From positions 1 through 64,000 of the forward strand of contig NZ_JAMOIL010000018.1 of NCBI RefSeq assembly GCF_023656415.1: 64,000 nucleotides of DNA, written 5' to 3'. Under the pieces are notes generated by a model that saw only the letters and a list, made by a program, of their open reading frames with translations, made no database searches and was not told the origin of the DNA. The position numbers and the translations under genes are program-made. This stretch comes from Nocardioides bruguierae (GTDB taxonomy: Bacteria; Actinomycetota; Actinomycetes; Propionibacteriales; Nocardioidaceae). This document shows, in pieces, positions 1 to 7,782 of this stretch (position 1 is its first letter; each line of letters opens with the position of its first letter).

Positions 1-77
1 CGCTGGCCATCCGAGGACGGCATCAACGACTCGATCCGCTCCCACTGAGCGTCATTCAGCACTGCCACACGCGACAT
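1..77 (-). CDS. IS5-family transposase, N-terminal fragment cut by the window edge
   Basis: The reverse strand from the ATG at 77 reads without a stop to the window edge and gives 25 residues, beginning MSRVAVLNDAQWERIESLMP. A short start followed by D-AQW-RIE-L-P is the usual N-terminus of IS5-type DDE transposases with a DUF4096-like helix-turn-helix. The catalytic part lies outside the window, so I cannot tell whether the enzyme is intact. The gene points away from the redox operon that begins at 155. Confidence 0.75.
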   Translation of the reverse strand, partial: MSRVAVLNDAQWERIESLMPSSDGQ

Positions 78-126
78 GTGTCAACCATCGCCGACCACCA
101 CGCCCGGATTAAGCAGACACGCTCTA
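1..126. mobile_element. Terminal part of an IS5-type insertion sequence
   Basis: The transposase start at 77 is followed by about 50 noncoding bases. The element probably ends near 124, where the bases ttaagcagacacgctc meet a CTAG tetranucleotide at 124-127. IS5-family elements of the IS427 group are known to target CTAG sites, which fits, but only one end is visible, so the inverted repeat and target duplication cannot be confirmed. The ferredoxin gene stop at 155 is intact, so the insertion lies just downstream of the redox operon. Confidence 0.5.
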
Positions 127-154
127 GCTGTCACCTCGATCAGCAGTGGGTGGG

Positions 155-361
155 TCAGGTGCGAGCAGGCTGCTCCAGGCGCAGCGCGAGCGCCGGGCAG
201 GCGCTGACCGCGAGCCGGGCCTGGCTCTCGTCGGCGTCGGAGATCTCGGCGGCCGCGATGACAGGGAAGCCGAACTCGTCCCGGCTGACGTGCTCGGAGA
301 GCAGCCGGGCGCAGAGGCCGTGCCCGTCGCAGCGGGTCCAGTCGACGGCGAGGCGGCTCAT
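155..361 (-). CDS. Small ferredoxin, last gene of the redox operon
   Basis: This 68-residue protein has the signature of actinobacterial single-cluster ferredoxins: CDGHGLC at residues 11-17 and a distal SACP with Cys55. Three cysteines with no fourth in the first motif suggest a [3Fe-4S] cluster, though the cluster type is inferred. Its ATG overlaps the stop of the NuoF-like gene by 4 bases (ATGA), so it is translationally coupled and is the likely soluble electron partner of that flavoprotein. It is cytoplasmic, with no signal peptide. Confidence 0.85.
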   Translation of the reverse strand: MSRLAVDWTRCDGHGLCARLLSEHVSRDEFGFPVIAAAEISDADESQARLAVSACPALALRLEQPART

Positions 362-1557
362 CGGGCACCGCCCGTCGGCAGGGCGCCGCGGTCGGGGCGG
401 CCGCAGCCGCTCCCGTGCACGTGGGCGCTGACGTCGTCCGCGAAGACCCCCAGGGCCGAGGCGACGAACCCGACCGCGCCCGTGGGGTGGTGGCAGGCGC
501 CGCGGCCGCGGGTGAGGCCGAGGCGGGTGCGGAGCCGCTCGTGGTCGACGGCCTCGCCGCGGGCGAGGGCGAGGAGGTCGTCGGCGATGGCGCGCAGGCC
601 GAAGACGCAGGGCCCGCACTGGCCGGCGGACGCGCGGGCCAGCCAGTCGGTGACGCGAGCGACCTCGGCGACCGGGCAGGTGTCCTCGGGCAGGACGGCC
701 AGCACGCCGGCGCCCCAGCCGAGTCCGCGCTCGCGCATGTCGGCGCGGCCGACGACGGCGCCGTGGGGCACGGCCCAGGCGCCGTGGTAGCCGCCGACCA
801 GGACGGGGAGGGTGTCGGTACCGAGCAGGTCGCGCAGCGCGACGCCGTGGGGCACCTCGACGACACCGGCGGCCGGGGCGTCCCCGAGCACCGTGACCAG
901 ACTGGTGCCCGGCTCGTGGGCGGGGCCGACGCTCGCGTAGCCGGCCGGACCCATCGCGGAGAGCAGGGCGAGCTGCGCGAAGGTCTCCACGTTGCTGGCG
1001 TAGGTGGGCGCGTCGTCGAGTCCGCGGTCGTGCGGCAGCACCCGGCGGCCGTTCGGGCGGGGCGCGCGGCCCGAGAGCCCGTTGACCAGGGCGCCGACCT
1101 CACCGCCGACGAAGCCGTGGTGGGTGAGTCGCACGTCCAGCCGGGCGCCCGCACGGTGGGCGGCCGCCGCCAGCGCGTGCGCGGAGGGCTCGTCCTCGAC
1201 GGCGACGACCGGCGCCGCGGAGGAGCCCAGCGCCCCGGCCACGAGCCGGATGCCTGCGACCACGAGGTCGGGCTGGTGCCGCATCAGGGCGCGGTCCTTG
1301 AAGGACGCGGGCTCGCCCTCGCCGCCGTTGACCAGCACCCGGCCGCCGAGCGGCACCGCGGCGAGCTTGCGGGCCACCGGGAACGCTGCCCCGCCTCGTC
1401 CGAGGAGCCGGACGTCGGTGGCGGCATGCACCAGCCAGGCGCGGTCGCGCGGCGGGACCTCGGGCGTGGTGGCGGCGAGCAGCCGGGGCGCGCCCAGGGT
1501 GAGCAGCGGCGGGGTCGGGGCGTGGCCCGCGGTGGTGGCGGGGGCGGTGACGGTCAT
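358..1557 (-). CDS. NuoF-like NADH:quinone oxidoreductase flavoprotein domain protein
   Basis: This 399-residue protein resembles the complex I subunit NuoF. GRGGAAFP (53-60) and NGGEGEP (77-83) are the FMN/NADH-site motifs of that family. The C-terminal part has QCGPC (Cys314, Cys317) and a later Cys355 that would hold an iron-sulfur cluster. The usual SxGxCxPCR motif is slightly altered. No other complex I subunits lie nearby. Instead it is coupled by 4-base overlaps to a haem-type membrane protein upstream and a ferredoxin downstream, so it more likely passes electrons between a nicotinamide or ferredoxin pool and a membrane flavin/haem chain than works in complex I. The ATG at 1557 is chosen because it overlaps the preceding stop. 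Direction of electron flow is unknown. Confidence 0.85.
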   Translation of the reverse strand: MTVTAPATTAGHAPTPPLLTLGAPRLLAATTPEVPPRDRAWLVHAATDVRLLGRGGAAFPVARKLAAVPLGGRVLVNGGEGEPASFKDRALMRHQPDLVVAGIRLVAGALGSSAAPVVAVEDEPSAHALAAAAHRAGARLDVRLTHHGFVGGEVGALVNGLSGRAPRPNGRRVLPHDRGLDDAPTYASNVETFAQLALLSAMGPAGYASVGPAHEPGTSLVTVLGDAPAAGVVEVPHGVALRDLLGTDTLPVLVGGYHGAWAVPHGAVVGRADMRERGLGWGAGVLAVLPEDTCPVAEVARVTDWLARASAGQCGPCVFGLRAIADDLLALARGEAVDHERLRTRLGLTRGRGACHHPTGAVGFVASALGVFADDVSAHVHGSGCGRPDRGALPTGGAR

Positions 1558-2183
1558 CGGGAGACCTCCTCGAGCTGGCGGGAGCCGGCCGGCAGCGTGG
1601 CCGGACGGTAGGGGTCGAAGGTGCCGTCCGCGCGGCGGACGACGGTGCGGCGGGCGCGTCCGACCACGCGGACGACGAGCGCGAGGGCGACGAGCGCGGA
1701 CCCGGCGACGTAGGTGGCGATGGCCCAGGAGGAGGACGAGTCGGTGCCGGCGAGGATCGCGTGCACCAGGCTCAGGCCCCAGCCGACGTAGGCGGCCCCG
1801 TGCAGCCACCGCCAGGTCCGCTCGGCCGCGTGGTCGACGAACCAGCGGCGGGCCCAGCCCATGAGTGCCGCGAGCAGGATCGCGTACGCGCCCAGCGTGC
1901 CCAGCCCCACCGCGAGCGCCTCCCAGCCGGCGGTGAACGGGACCAGCGCGCCGGCCAGGTTCACGTCGACGTAGGAGTCGAGCACGACGAGCACCAGGTG
2001 GACGACGAGCGCGACCAGTCCGACGACGGCCGTGCCGCGGTGCAGCAGCTGGCGCACGGTGCGTCGGTCGACGGCCGCCGCCGAGCGTCCGCCCACTGCT
2101 GCCGTGGCCCCGAGGGCGACGGTGAGGCTGAACGCCACCCAGGCGAGCATCCCGAAGGAGCGGATCAGATACCAGGCGGTCAT
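1554..2183 (-). CDS. Ferric-reductase-like transmembrane protein
   Basis: This 209-residue protein has about five or six hydrophobic segments. Two helices carry paired histidines spaced as in haem-binding ferric reductase domains: one in LHRGTAVVGLVALVVH and one in LHGAAYVGWGLSLVH. The family binds b-type haem in the membrane and moves electrons across it. It overlaps ApbE upstream and the NuoF-like gene downstream by 4 bases each, so it is probably the membrane wire of the operon. The C-terminal 40 residues are basic and cytoplasmic. Substrate and haem content are inferred, not shown. Confidence 0.85.
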   Translation of the reverse strand: MTAWYLIRSFGMLAWVAFSLTVALGATAAVGGRSAAAVDRRTVRQLLHRGTAVVGLVALVVHLVLVVLDSYVDVNLAGALVPFTAGWEALAVGLGTLGAYAILLAALMGWARRWFVDHAAERTWRWLHGAAYVGWGLSLVHAILAGTDSSSSWAIATYVAGSALVALALVVRVVGRARRTVVRRADGTFDPYRPATLPAGSRQLEEVSR

Positions 2184-3124
2184 GCCGCCACCTCCGTCTC
2201 GGTCTGTGTCGCCTCGCCGGCCGGCGTGTGCCGGGGCTCGTCGGGCCAACCGTCGCGGGTGTGGACGTGGCCGCGGCTGTCCACGAGCCGGGTGGGCAGC
2301 GGGGCGGCGGCGAGCGCGGCCTCGGTGTCGACGAGCAGCCAGGTGCTGCGGGTGTTGGCGGCCAGGCAGGTGCTGGCCCACACGGTGGCGGTGCGGAAGG
2401 CGCCGGTGGCGCTCCGGCCCGTGCGGGGGTCGATCAGGTGGTGGACGCCGACCCAGCGCCGTCCCGCGGTCGAGGACGTCGCCAGCCCGCCGTCGTGCAG
2501 CGTCACGAAGCCGCCGCCGGTGCCCTCGGTCTCCTCGACCGAGATCGTCCAGCCGCCGTCCGGGGAGCCGTGGGCGGCCACGTCGCCGCCGATGCTCACG
2601 AGGAACGGGGCGTGCGCCCGGCGGGCTCCGCGGCGGACCGACTCGTCGACCGTCCAGGCCTTCGCCGTGGAACCGAGGTCGAGGCCGGTGCCGGCGGGGA
2701 CGCCGAGCAGCCGGAGGGCCGGGTCGCTGCGCAGCCCGTGCCAGCCGATGACCCGCTCCGCTCCCTGGCCCTGGCGGGCGGTGCCGGTGGGCCTCCCGCG
2801 GACGACCGCGATGTCGGCGTCGTAGCCGAGCGCGACCAGGTCGGCGGCGAGCGTCGGGTCGACCGCGCCGTCCGTGGCCCGGGCGGCTGCGACGCTGATC
2901 TCCACCAGCGCCATCGTCAGCGGCCGGACCGGGACGAGGTTGCCCGCGGCGGCGTTGACGCGGGCCAGGTCGGAGTCGTCGCGGAACCGGCTCACGGCCC
3001 GGTCGACGTCGGCCATGAGGGTGCGGACCGTGGCGGTCACGGCCGGCAGGTCGCGCTCGTCGGCGCACGTCACGACCACGCTGCACGACCAGTCGCTCCA
3101 CCGCGTCGTGGGGTGGGCGCTCAT
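2180..3124 (-). CDS. apbE: FAD:protein FMN transferase (ApbE family)
   Basis: ApbE enzymes attach FMN from FAD to a Thr or Ser of target proteins in a Mg-dependent reaction. The 314-residue protein has the family marks: DLGSTAKAWTVD (normally DLGgiAKGyavD), VSIGGDV, and the late HLIDPRTG and ATVWAST segments. No signal peptide or lipobox is visible, which is common for actinobacterial members. The start at 3124 overlaps the stop of the Ser-rich gene by 4 bases. In related operons the partner is an FMN-binding-domain protein, but the gene in that position here has no such domain, so its target may be elsewhere or atypical. Confidence 0.9.
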   Translation of the reverse strand: MSAHPTTRWSDWSCSVVVTCADERDLPAVTATVRTLMADVDRAVSRFRDDSDLARVNAAAGNLVPVRPLTMALVEISVAAARATDGAVDPTLAADLVALGYDADIAVVRGRPTGTARQGQGAERVIGWHGLRSDPALRLLGVPAGTGLDLGSTAKAWTVDESVRRGARRAHAPFLVSIGGDVAAHGSPDGGWTISVEETEGTGGGFVTLHDGGLATSSTAGRRWVGVHHLIDPRTGRSATGAFRTATVWASTCLAANTRSTWLLVDTEAALAAAPLPTRLVDSRGHVHTRDGWPDEPRHTPAGEATQTETEVAA

Positions 3125-3540
3125 GACGAGTGCGTCCCTGCGTCGGGCCCGGACTGGCCGGTGCTGCCGGAGATGCCGGAGCCGGACGAAGAGCTCGAGC
3201 CAGAGCTGTCGGAGCTGGAGGAGCCGTCGGAGCTGGAGGAGCCCGAGTCGCTCGAGCTTCCCGAGCCGCTGCTGCTGGAGGAGCCGCTGTCGGTGGAGGA
3301 CGAGCCGGAGTCGGTCGAGGTCGAGCCGGAGTCCGTGCCCGTGTCGGTGCTCGAGCTGGAGTCCGAGGTGCTGCCGGACGTGTCCGTGGTCGCGGTGGTC
3401 GTGGTCGCCGCCTCGGCGGCGAGGGTGTAGCCGCCGACGGCACCGATGCCGCCGACGACCGCGGCCGCCAGCCAGACGCGGCTGCGGGTGCGTAGACGGC
3501 GGCCGACGCCGGCGGTGCGCTGGGGGTCGTGGTTGCTCAT
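3121..3540 (-). CDS. Serine-rich membrane-anchored protein of unknown function, first gene of the redox operon
   Basis: This 139-residue protein has a basic N-terminus, one membrane segment at about residues 22-44, and then about 90 residues made almost only of Ser, Gly, Asp and Thr. No enzymatic fold can be recognised. Its place directly before apbE is where many actinobacterial operons of this type carry an FMN-binding protein with a Ser-rich linker and a C-terminal FMN-accepting SGAT-like motif. Here the linker is present but the FMN-binding domain is absent. The stop overlaps the apbE start (ATGA), so there is no room for a lost domain. It could be a degenerate flavin carrier, a spacer or a surface tether. 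Confidence 0.75.
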   Translation of the reverse strand: MSNHDPQRTAGVGRRLRTRSRVWLAAAVVGGIGAVGGYTLAAEAATTTTATTDTSGSTSDSSSSTDTGTDSGSTSTDSGSSSTDSGSSSSSGSGSSSDSGSSSSDGSSSSDSSGSSSSSGSGISGSTGQSGPDAGTHSS

Positions 3541-3585
3541 GGAGCAAGGTTCCGCCGGGTCACGACAGGGGTTCCTCAGCGCCGC

Positions 3586-3602
3586 GTCAAGTCCGGGTCA
3601 AG
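3586..3602. promoter_or_regulatory. Direct repeat GTCAAG-5-GTCAAG upstream of the redox operon
   Basis: Two copies of gtcaag start at 3586 and 3597, exactly 11 bases apart, 46-62 bases upstream of the Ser-rich gene. Direct repeats with an 11-base period are the normal binding pattern of OmpR/PhoB-type regulators. On the operon's strand each copy reads CTTGAC, so the downstream one could also serve as a -35 element. The adjacent two-component system at 3824-5985 is the natural candidate regulator. Confidence 0.4.
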
Positions 3603-3703
3603 CATTCCTGTGGGTCCGCTGTCGATCCTGTGGGGTGGCTGTCGGCGCAGGTCAGGGCGGGTGCTCGACCCCCAGGCACGTGCTCGTCGCCGGGAGGTCG
3701 TGA

Positions 3704-3746
3704 CACGTTCGGACGCTCCAGCGGGCCCCGGAGCCGTCCGAACGTG
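3704..3746 (-). terminator. Stem-loop downstream of the two-component operon
   Basis: The arms cacgttcggacg (3704-3715) and cgtccgaacgtg (3735-3746) are perfectly complementary over 12 bases. An inner ctcc/ggag pair extends the stem. It lies about 80 bases past the histidine kinase stop and before the divergent-side promoter of the redox operon, so it probably ends transcription of the kinase. There is no T-run, as is usual in GC-rich actinobacteria. Confidence 0.6.
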
Positions 3747-3760
3747 CCACGTTCCGGTCA

Positions 3761-3808
3761 GTGGTCTCGACGTGCGCTCGTCGCCAGGGCTCCTCGCTGC
3801 TCGACCCC
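3761..3808. repeat. REP-like interspersed palindromic repeat, copy A
   Basis: This 48-base element begins gtggtctcgacgtgcgctc and ends ctcgctgctcgacc. By eye, 43 of 48 bases match the element at 14109-14156 inside the SWIM-DUF5691 gene. The ends (gtggtctcga and tcgacc) are roughly inverted, as in bacterial REP elements. An adjoining perfect 18-base palindrome, ccccgccggccggcgggg, lies at 3806-3823 and touches the histidine kinase stop codon. Confidence 0.65.
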
Positions 3809-3823
3809 CGCCGGCCGGCGGGG

Positions 3824-5293
3824 TCAGGGGCGGGCGGGGCCGAACGTCAGTCGCACGCCGCGGGCGCGTCCGTCGGGGCCGGGGTCGATGAGCTCCAGCC
3901 AGCCGCCGGAGGCCTCGGCGGCACCGCGCGCGATGTCGAGGCCGAGGCCGCTGGAGCCGCGGTCGCTCAGGCCGCGACGCAGCGCGTCGGGGGCGATGCC
4001 GGGGCCGTCGTCCGTCACCTCGATCGTGGTGGCCGAACCCTGCGCCGCGACCCGGACGGCGAACGCGGTGCCCTCGGGGGTGTGTGCGAGGACGTTCTCG
4101 AGCAGGGCGTCGAGGGCCGAGCCGAGGTCGTCGGGGGTGCTGCGGACCTCGAAGGCGGCGTCGGGGAGGTCGAGGGTGAGGGCTCGGCCCTGGTCCTCGG
4201 CCAGCGGCGCCCAGAACTCGACCCGCTCGCGCGCCACGGCGACCGCGTCGACGCTGGGGTGCAGGCCCTCGGTGTTGCCGCGACGCGCGGCGCGGATGAT
4301 CCGGGTCAGCGACCGCTCGAGCGCGTCGACCGCCGACTCCAGCTCGGCGCGCTCCGGCGAGGCCGGCAGGGTCTCCACGCCCAGCCGGACCGCCATCACC
4401 GGGGTGCGGAGGCGGTGGGAGAGGTCGGCAGCCTGCTCGCGCTCGGCGGTGAGCAGCTCGTCGATGCGGGCGGCCAGCGCGTTCAGCTCGACGGCCACGT
4501 GGGCGACCTCCGGCGGCCCGGAGACCGGGGCCCGCGCCGCCAGGTCGCCGCCGGAGAGGGCGACGGCCGTGGCCGCCGTGCGCTGCAGGGGGCGGACGAG
4601 GCGGCGCGAGGTGACCTCGGCGGCCAGCCACGCCAGCAGCACCAGGGCCAGCGCGACCGCGCCGCCGACCAGGTAGCGCCACCGCAGCACCGTCGACAGG
4701 TGGTCGTCGTCGACCACCGCGACCACGCGCAGCTCGCCCGCCCCGTCCGTGCGGCAGATCAGCTCCACCGCGGTCACCTCGCCGGTGGAGACGATGCTGG
4801 TCGACTCGACGCCGGGGCTGCTGTCCCCGTCGCCGTCCGGCTTCGCGGATGCGGAGTCCCGGTCGTCCCGGTCCGAGCCCGAGGGGGAGGCCGACGGGGC
4901 CGGGGAGGAGGTCGCGTCACGGGACGTGTCGTCCCCGTCCCCGTCGCCGTCCCAGTCCGGGCCGAGGGCGAGCGCCACGTCGTCGTCCAGGTCGGCGCCG
5001 ACGAGGGTGTCGTCGGCCAGCCGCACGGTGACGGGGTAGTCGCTGCCGGCGTTGACCCGGTCGAGGTAGTCGGACAGGCGGTCGACGTCGACGCTGCCGG
5101 AGGTGAGGTACCCGGCGACGCCGTCCGCGGCGTCGGTGGCCCGCGCCTCGGCGGCGGACTGCGCGCTGCCCTGCAGCACGAGGGCCAGCGGGACGCCGGC
5201 CAGCGTCAGCACCACCAGCGTGGTGCCGACGACGAGCAGGATGATGCGGGCGCGCAGGCTCATCGCGTGCCGGCTGCCGGTGCGTCGGCTCAT
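3824..5293 (-). CDS. Two-component sensor histidine kinase
   Basis: The 489-residue protein has a membrane helix at about 17-40, an extracellular loop to about 206, a second helix at 207-227, a HAMP linker and a kinase core. The H-box is DLSHRLRTPV with His293. The ATP-binding part shows LLENVLAHTP (N-box), VTDDGPGI (G1) and GSSGLGLDIARG (G2). The extracellular loop is unusual: residues 112-160 are packed with Asp, Gly and Ser, which could bind cations. The start at 5293 overlaps the response regulator stop by 4 bases. An internal Met at 5263 is a weaker alternative start. It likely phosphorylates the regulator encoded at 5290-5985. Confidence 0.92.
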   Translation of the reverse strand: MSRRTGSRHAMSLRARIILLVVGTTLVVLTLAGVPLALVLQGSAQSAAEARATDAADGVAGYLTSGSVDVDRLSDYLDRVNAGSDYPVTVRLADDTLVGADLDDDVALALGPDWDGDGDGDDTSRDATSSPAPSASPSGSDRDDRDSASAKPDGDGDSSPGVESTSIVSTGEVTAVELICRTDGAGELRVVAVVDDDHLSTVLRWRYLVGGAVALALVLLAWLAAEVTSRRLVRPLQRTAATAVALSGGDLAARAPVSGPPEVAHVAVELNALAARIDELLTAEREQAADLSHRLRTPVMAVRLGVETLPASPERAELESAVDALERSLTRIIRAARRGNTEGLHPSVDAVAVARERVEFWAPLAEDQGRALTLDLPDAAFEVRSTPDDLGSALDALLENVLAHTPEGTAFAVRVAAQGSATTIEVTDDGPGIAPDALRRGLSDRGSSGLGLDIARGAAEASGGWLELIDPGPDGRARGVRLTFGPARP

Positions 5294-5985
5294 GCCGGGC
5301 CCGGCTCCACCAGCTTGATCCCGACGCCGCGCACGCTCACCAGGTAGCGGGGGTGGGCGGCGTCCTCGCCGAGCTTGCGGCGCAGCCAGGAGAGGTGGAC
5401 GTCGACGGTGCGGTCGGCCCCGCCCCACGGCTGCTGCCACACCTCGGCCAGCAGCTGCGGCTTGGAGCGGACCTCGCCGGGGTGCGCCATGAGCGCGGCC
5501 AGCAGGTCGAACTCCTTGCGGGTCAGGTCCACCTCGGACCCGTCGAGGGTGACGGTGCGGCCGACCGGGTCGAGGCGCAGACCACCGACGACCAGGGCCG
5601 GGTCGCCGTCGTCGGCCTGCCCGGCGCCGGAGCGGCGCAGGACGGCCCGCACCCGGGCGTCCAGCTGGGCGGCGGAGAACGGCTTGACCAGGTAGTCGTC
5701 GGCGCCGGCGTTGAGCAGGCGCACGACCTCGGCGTCCTCGTCGCGGGCGCTGGCGATGACGACCGGTGCGCCCTGGAGCATCCGGCTGAGCTCGAGCACG
5801 TGGGCGCCGTCGATGTCGGGCAGGCCCAGGTCGAGCACGGTGACGTCGGGGCGGTCCTCGCCGAGCAGGCGCACCGCCTCGGCGCCCGTGCCCACCGCGG
5901 TCACGACGTGGCCGTGAGTGCGCAGCCCTCGGCTGAGCGCCTCCCGGATCGTCGGGTCGTCCTCCACCAGCAGCACGCGAGCCAC
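5290..5985 (-). CDS. OmpR-family response regulator
   Basis: The 231-residue protein has a receiver domain with the acidic pair at residues 9-10, phospho-acceptor Asp52 in LDLGLPD, and the conserved Lys in LVKPFS. A winged-helix DNA-binding domain of the OmpR/PhoB type follows (DLTRKEFDLLAALM, VDVHLSWLRRKLG, VRGVGIKL). A GTG start at 5985 gives the canonical N-terminus VARVLLVEDD. It is the first gene of a two-gene operon with the kinase. The 11-base-spaced direct repeat at 3586-3602 is a plausible target. Confidence 0.92.
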   Translation of the reverse strand: MARVLLVEDDPTIREALSRGLRTHGHVVTAVGTGAEAVRLLGEDRPDVTVLDLGLPDIDGAHVLELSRMLQGAPVVIASARDEDAEVVRLLNAGADDYLVKPFSAAQLDARVRAVLRRSGAGQADDGDPALVVGGLRLDPVGRTVTLDGSEVDLTRKEFDLLAALMAHPGEVRSKPQLLAEVWQQPWGGADRTVDVHLSWLRRKLGEDAAHPRYLVSVRGVGIKLVEPGPA

Positions 5986-6031
5986 GGGCGAAGGGTAGCC
6001 GCGCGACCTGTGCGTGCGCGGTGAGGAGGGG

Positions 6032-6406
6032 TCAGCCGCGCAGCGGGTCCTGCTCGCGGATCTTGACCGCGAGCACGGGCACCGGGGACTCCAGCAGGAG
6101 CCGCTGGCTGACGCTGCCGAGCAGCGCCTTGCCCACGGCGGTGCGGCGCTTGAGGCCGATGACGAGACGGCTGACGCCACGGTCGCCGATCTCGTCCAGC
6201 ACCGCGTGCACGGGGTCGCGGTCGCCGCGTCCGGCCCTGTTCACCACGGTCGCGCGGCCCTCGCTCGGCACCAGGTCGGCGCCGAGGGGCTCCAGCCCGA
6301 GGTTCATCACGACGACGTCCGCGTCCAGCTGGCGGGCCTCGGCGAGGCCGGCCGCGAGTGCTGCCTGCCCCTCGGGGCTGTCGGTGACGGCGACCAGGAC
6401 GGTCAT
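6032..6406 (-). CDS. Universal stress protein (UspA family)
   Basis: This 124-residue cytoplasmic protein has a single Usp domain. It begins with TVLVAVTDSPEGQAAL and ends with the family pattern RLLLESPVPVLAVK. The G-2x-G-9x-G ATP-binding loop is not clearly kept: the region reads IGLKRRTAVGKALLGSVSQ, which has two of the glycines. Such proteins modulate stress survival, but no specific partner can be named. It stands alone on the minus strand between the response regulator and an aldo/keto reductase. The 215 bases between its start and the next gene show nothing recognisable. Confidence 0.85.
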   Translation of the reverse strand: MTVLVAVTDSPEGQAALAAGLAEARQLDADVVVMNLGLEPLGADLVPSEGRATVVNRAGRGDRDPVHAVLDEIGDRGVSRLVIGLKRRTAVGKALLGSVSQRLLLESPVPVLAVKIREQDPLRG

Positions 6407-6621
6407 GGGCTACTCCTCCGTGACGCAGCACCAGGTGCCGGCGGAGAGACCTCCGCAGGCCCGGCCCCCGCCGCTGCCCACGGGAGTCACCACGAGGTTA
6501 GGACGCGGCGGGCCCCTCGGTCCCACCGTCGCGGACGTGATGTCGACTACGTGTGTCGGCGACCACGTCCGCGCAGGTCAGAGGGTGATCTGCCACCCGC
6601 CGGCAGCAGGGCCCGCGAGGG

Positions 6622-7659
6622 TCAGTCCACGGACCGCCGCGCTCCTGCCCACAGGTCGATCCCGGACTCCACGGCGTGGTGGTCGATCCGCGAGAGCTCC
6701 TCCTCGGTGAAGGCCAGGTTCTCGGTCGCGGCGACGTTCGCCCGCACCTGCTCGGGGCTCGAGGCGCCGACCAGCACGGAGGTGACTCGGTCGTCGCGCA
6801 GCGCCCACGCCAGCGCCATCTGTGCCAGCGTCTGCCCGCGGTCGGAGGCCATGTCGTTGAGCGCGCGGACGTGGGTGATCGCCTCGTCGGTGAGCAGGGC
6901 CGGGTCGAGCGACTTGCCCTGGCTGGCGCGCGAGCCCTCCGGGACGCCGTCCAGGTACTTGTCGGTGAGCATGCCCTGCGCGAGCGGGGAGAAGGCGATG
7001 CAGCCGGCGCCGACCTCGCCGAGGGTGTCGAGCAGGCCCGGGCCCTCGATCCAGCGGTTGAGCATCGAGTAGGAGGGCTGGTGGATCAGCAGCGGCGTCC
7101 CGAGGTCCTGCAGGATGGCTGCGGCCTCGGCCGTGCTGGCCGCCGAGTAGGAGGAGATGCCGACGTAGAGCGCACGGCCCGAGCGGACGACGTGGTCCAG
7201 CGCCCCCATCGTCTCCTCCAGCGGCGTCTCCGGGTCGGGGCGGTGGTGGTAGAAGACGTCGACGTAGTCCAGGCCCATCCGCTTCAGGGACTGGTCGAGG
7301 CTGCTGACCAGGTACTTCCGGCTGCCGCCGACGTCCCCGTACGGACCGGGCCACATGTCCCAGCCGGCCTTCGAGGAGATCACCAGCTCGTCGCGCAGCC
7401 CGGCGAACGTGGTGCTCAGGTGCCGGCCGAAGTTCGTCTCGGCGCTGCCGTAGGGCGGGCCGTAGTTGTTCGCGAGGTCGAAGTGCGTGATGCCGGCGTC
7501 GAACGCGGCCTGCAGCGTGGCGGCCTGGCGGTCGAAGGCGACGTCGTCGCCGAAGTTGTGCCACAGGCCGAGGCTGACCGCCGGCAGCTTGAGGCCCGAG
7601 CGGCCCGTGCGGCGGTAGGGCATCGAGGCGTAGCGGTCGGGAGAGGGCTGGTACGTCAT
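6622..7659 (-). CDS. gpr: Aldo/keto reductase, L-glyceraldehyde 3-phosphate reductase (YghZ) type
   Basis: This 345-residue NADPH-dependent reductase is strikingly close to E. coli YghZ. Shared blocks include GLKLPAVSLGLWHNFG, ITHFDLANNYGPP, GWDMWPGPYG, YLVSSLDQSLKRMGLDYVD and LLIHQPSYSMLNRW. The catalytic tetrad is visible as Asp and Tyr in FDLANNY, Lys in ISSKAG and His in FYHHRPD. YghZ detoxifies L-glyceraldehyde 3-phosphate and methylglyoxal. The ATG at 7659 fits the family start (MTYQPSPDRYASMPYR), so an in-frame ATG upstream at 7731 was rejected. The region upstream of the gene carries one of the boundary repeats of the yeh-like operon. Confidence 0.9.
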   Translation of the reverse strand: MTYQPSPDRYASMPYRRTGRSGLKLPAVSLGLWHNFGDDVAFDRQAATLQAAFDAGITHFDLANNYGPPYGSAETNFGRHLSTTFAGLRDELVISSKAGWDMWPGPYGDVGGSRKYLVSSLDQSLKRMGLDYVDVFYHHRPDPETPLEETMGALDHVVRSGRALYVGISSYSAASTAEAAAILQDLGTPLLIHQPSYSMLNRWIEGPGLLDTLGEVGAGCIAFSPLAQGMLTDKYLDGVPEGSRASQGKSLDPALLTDEAITHVRALNDMASDRGQTLAQMALAWALRDDRVTSVLVGASSPEQVRANVAATENLAFTEEELSRIDHHAVESGIDLWAGARRSVD

Positions 7660-7702
7660 GGCGCCATCCTGCCCACAGACGTGCCCGACCTCACCCACCC
7701 GC

Positions 7703-7782
7703 ACCCCCGCCGAGTCGGCAGCAACTGTCACGGGGCGGGCTCCATCCGGGCGAAGCAGATGAAAGCTACTGCCGACCCGGCG
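7703..7782. repeat. Inverted repeat at the 3' boundary of the yeh-like operon
   Basis: The 14-base arm cgccgagtcggcag lies at 7709-7722 and its inverted partner ctgccgacccggcg at 7769-7782, with one mismatch. The second arm includes the last codons of the vWA gene, whose stop is at 7766-7768. The same 14-mer occurs in three alternating copies at 15511-15561, just upstream of the first gene of the operon. The left copy also shares the flanking caac with the distant site. Confidence 0.7.

Noticed and set aside
6407-6621. A possible small gene between the stress protein and the aldo/keto reductase
   Set aside because: Open frames exist but none has a ribosome site, a domain or plausible composition. 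The region is most likely a promoter and spacer.
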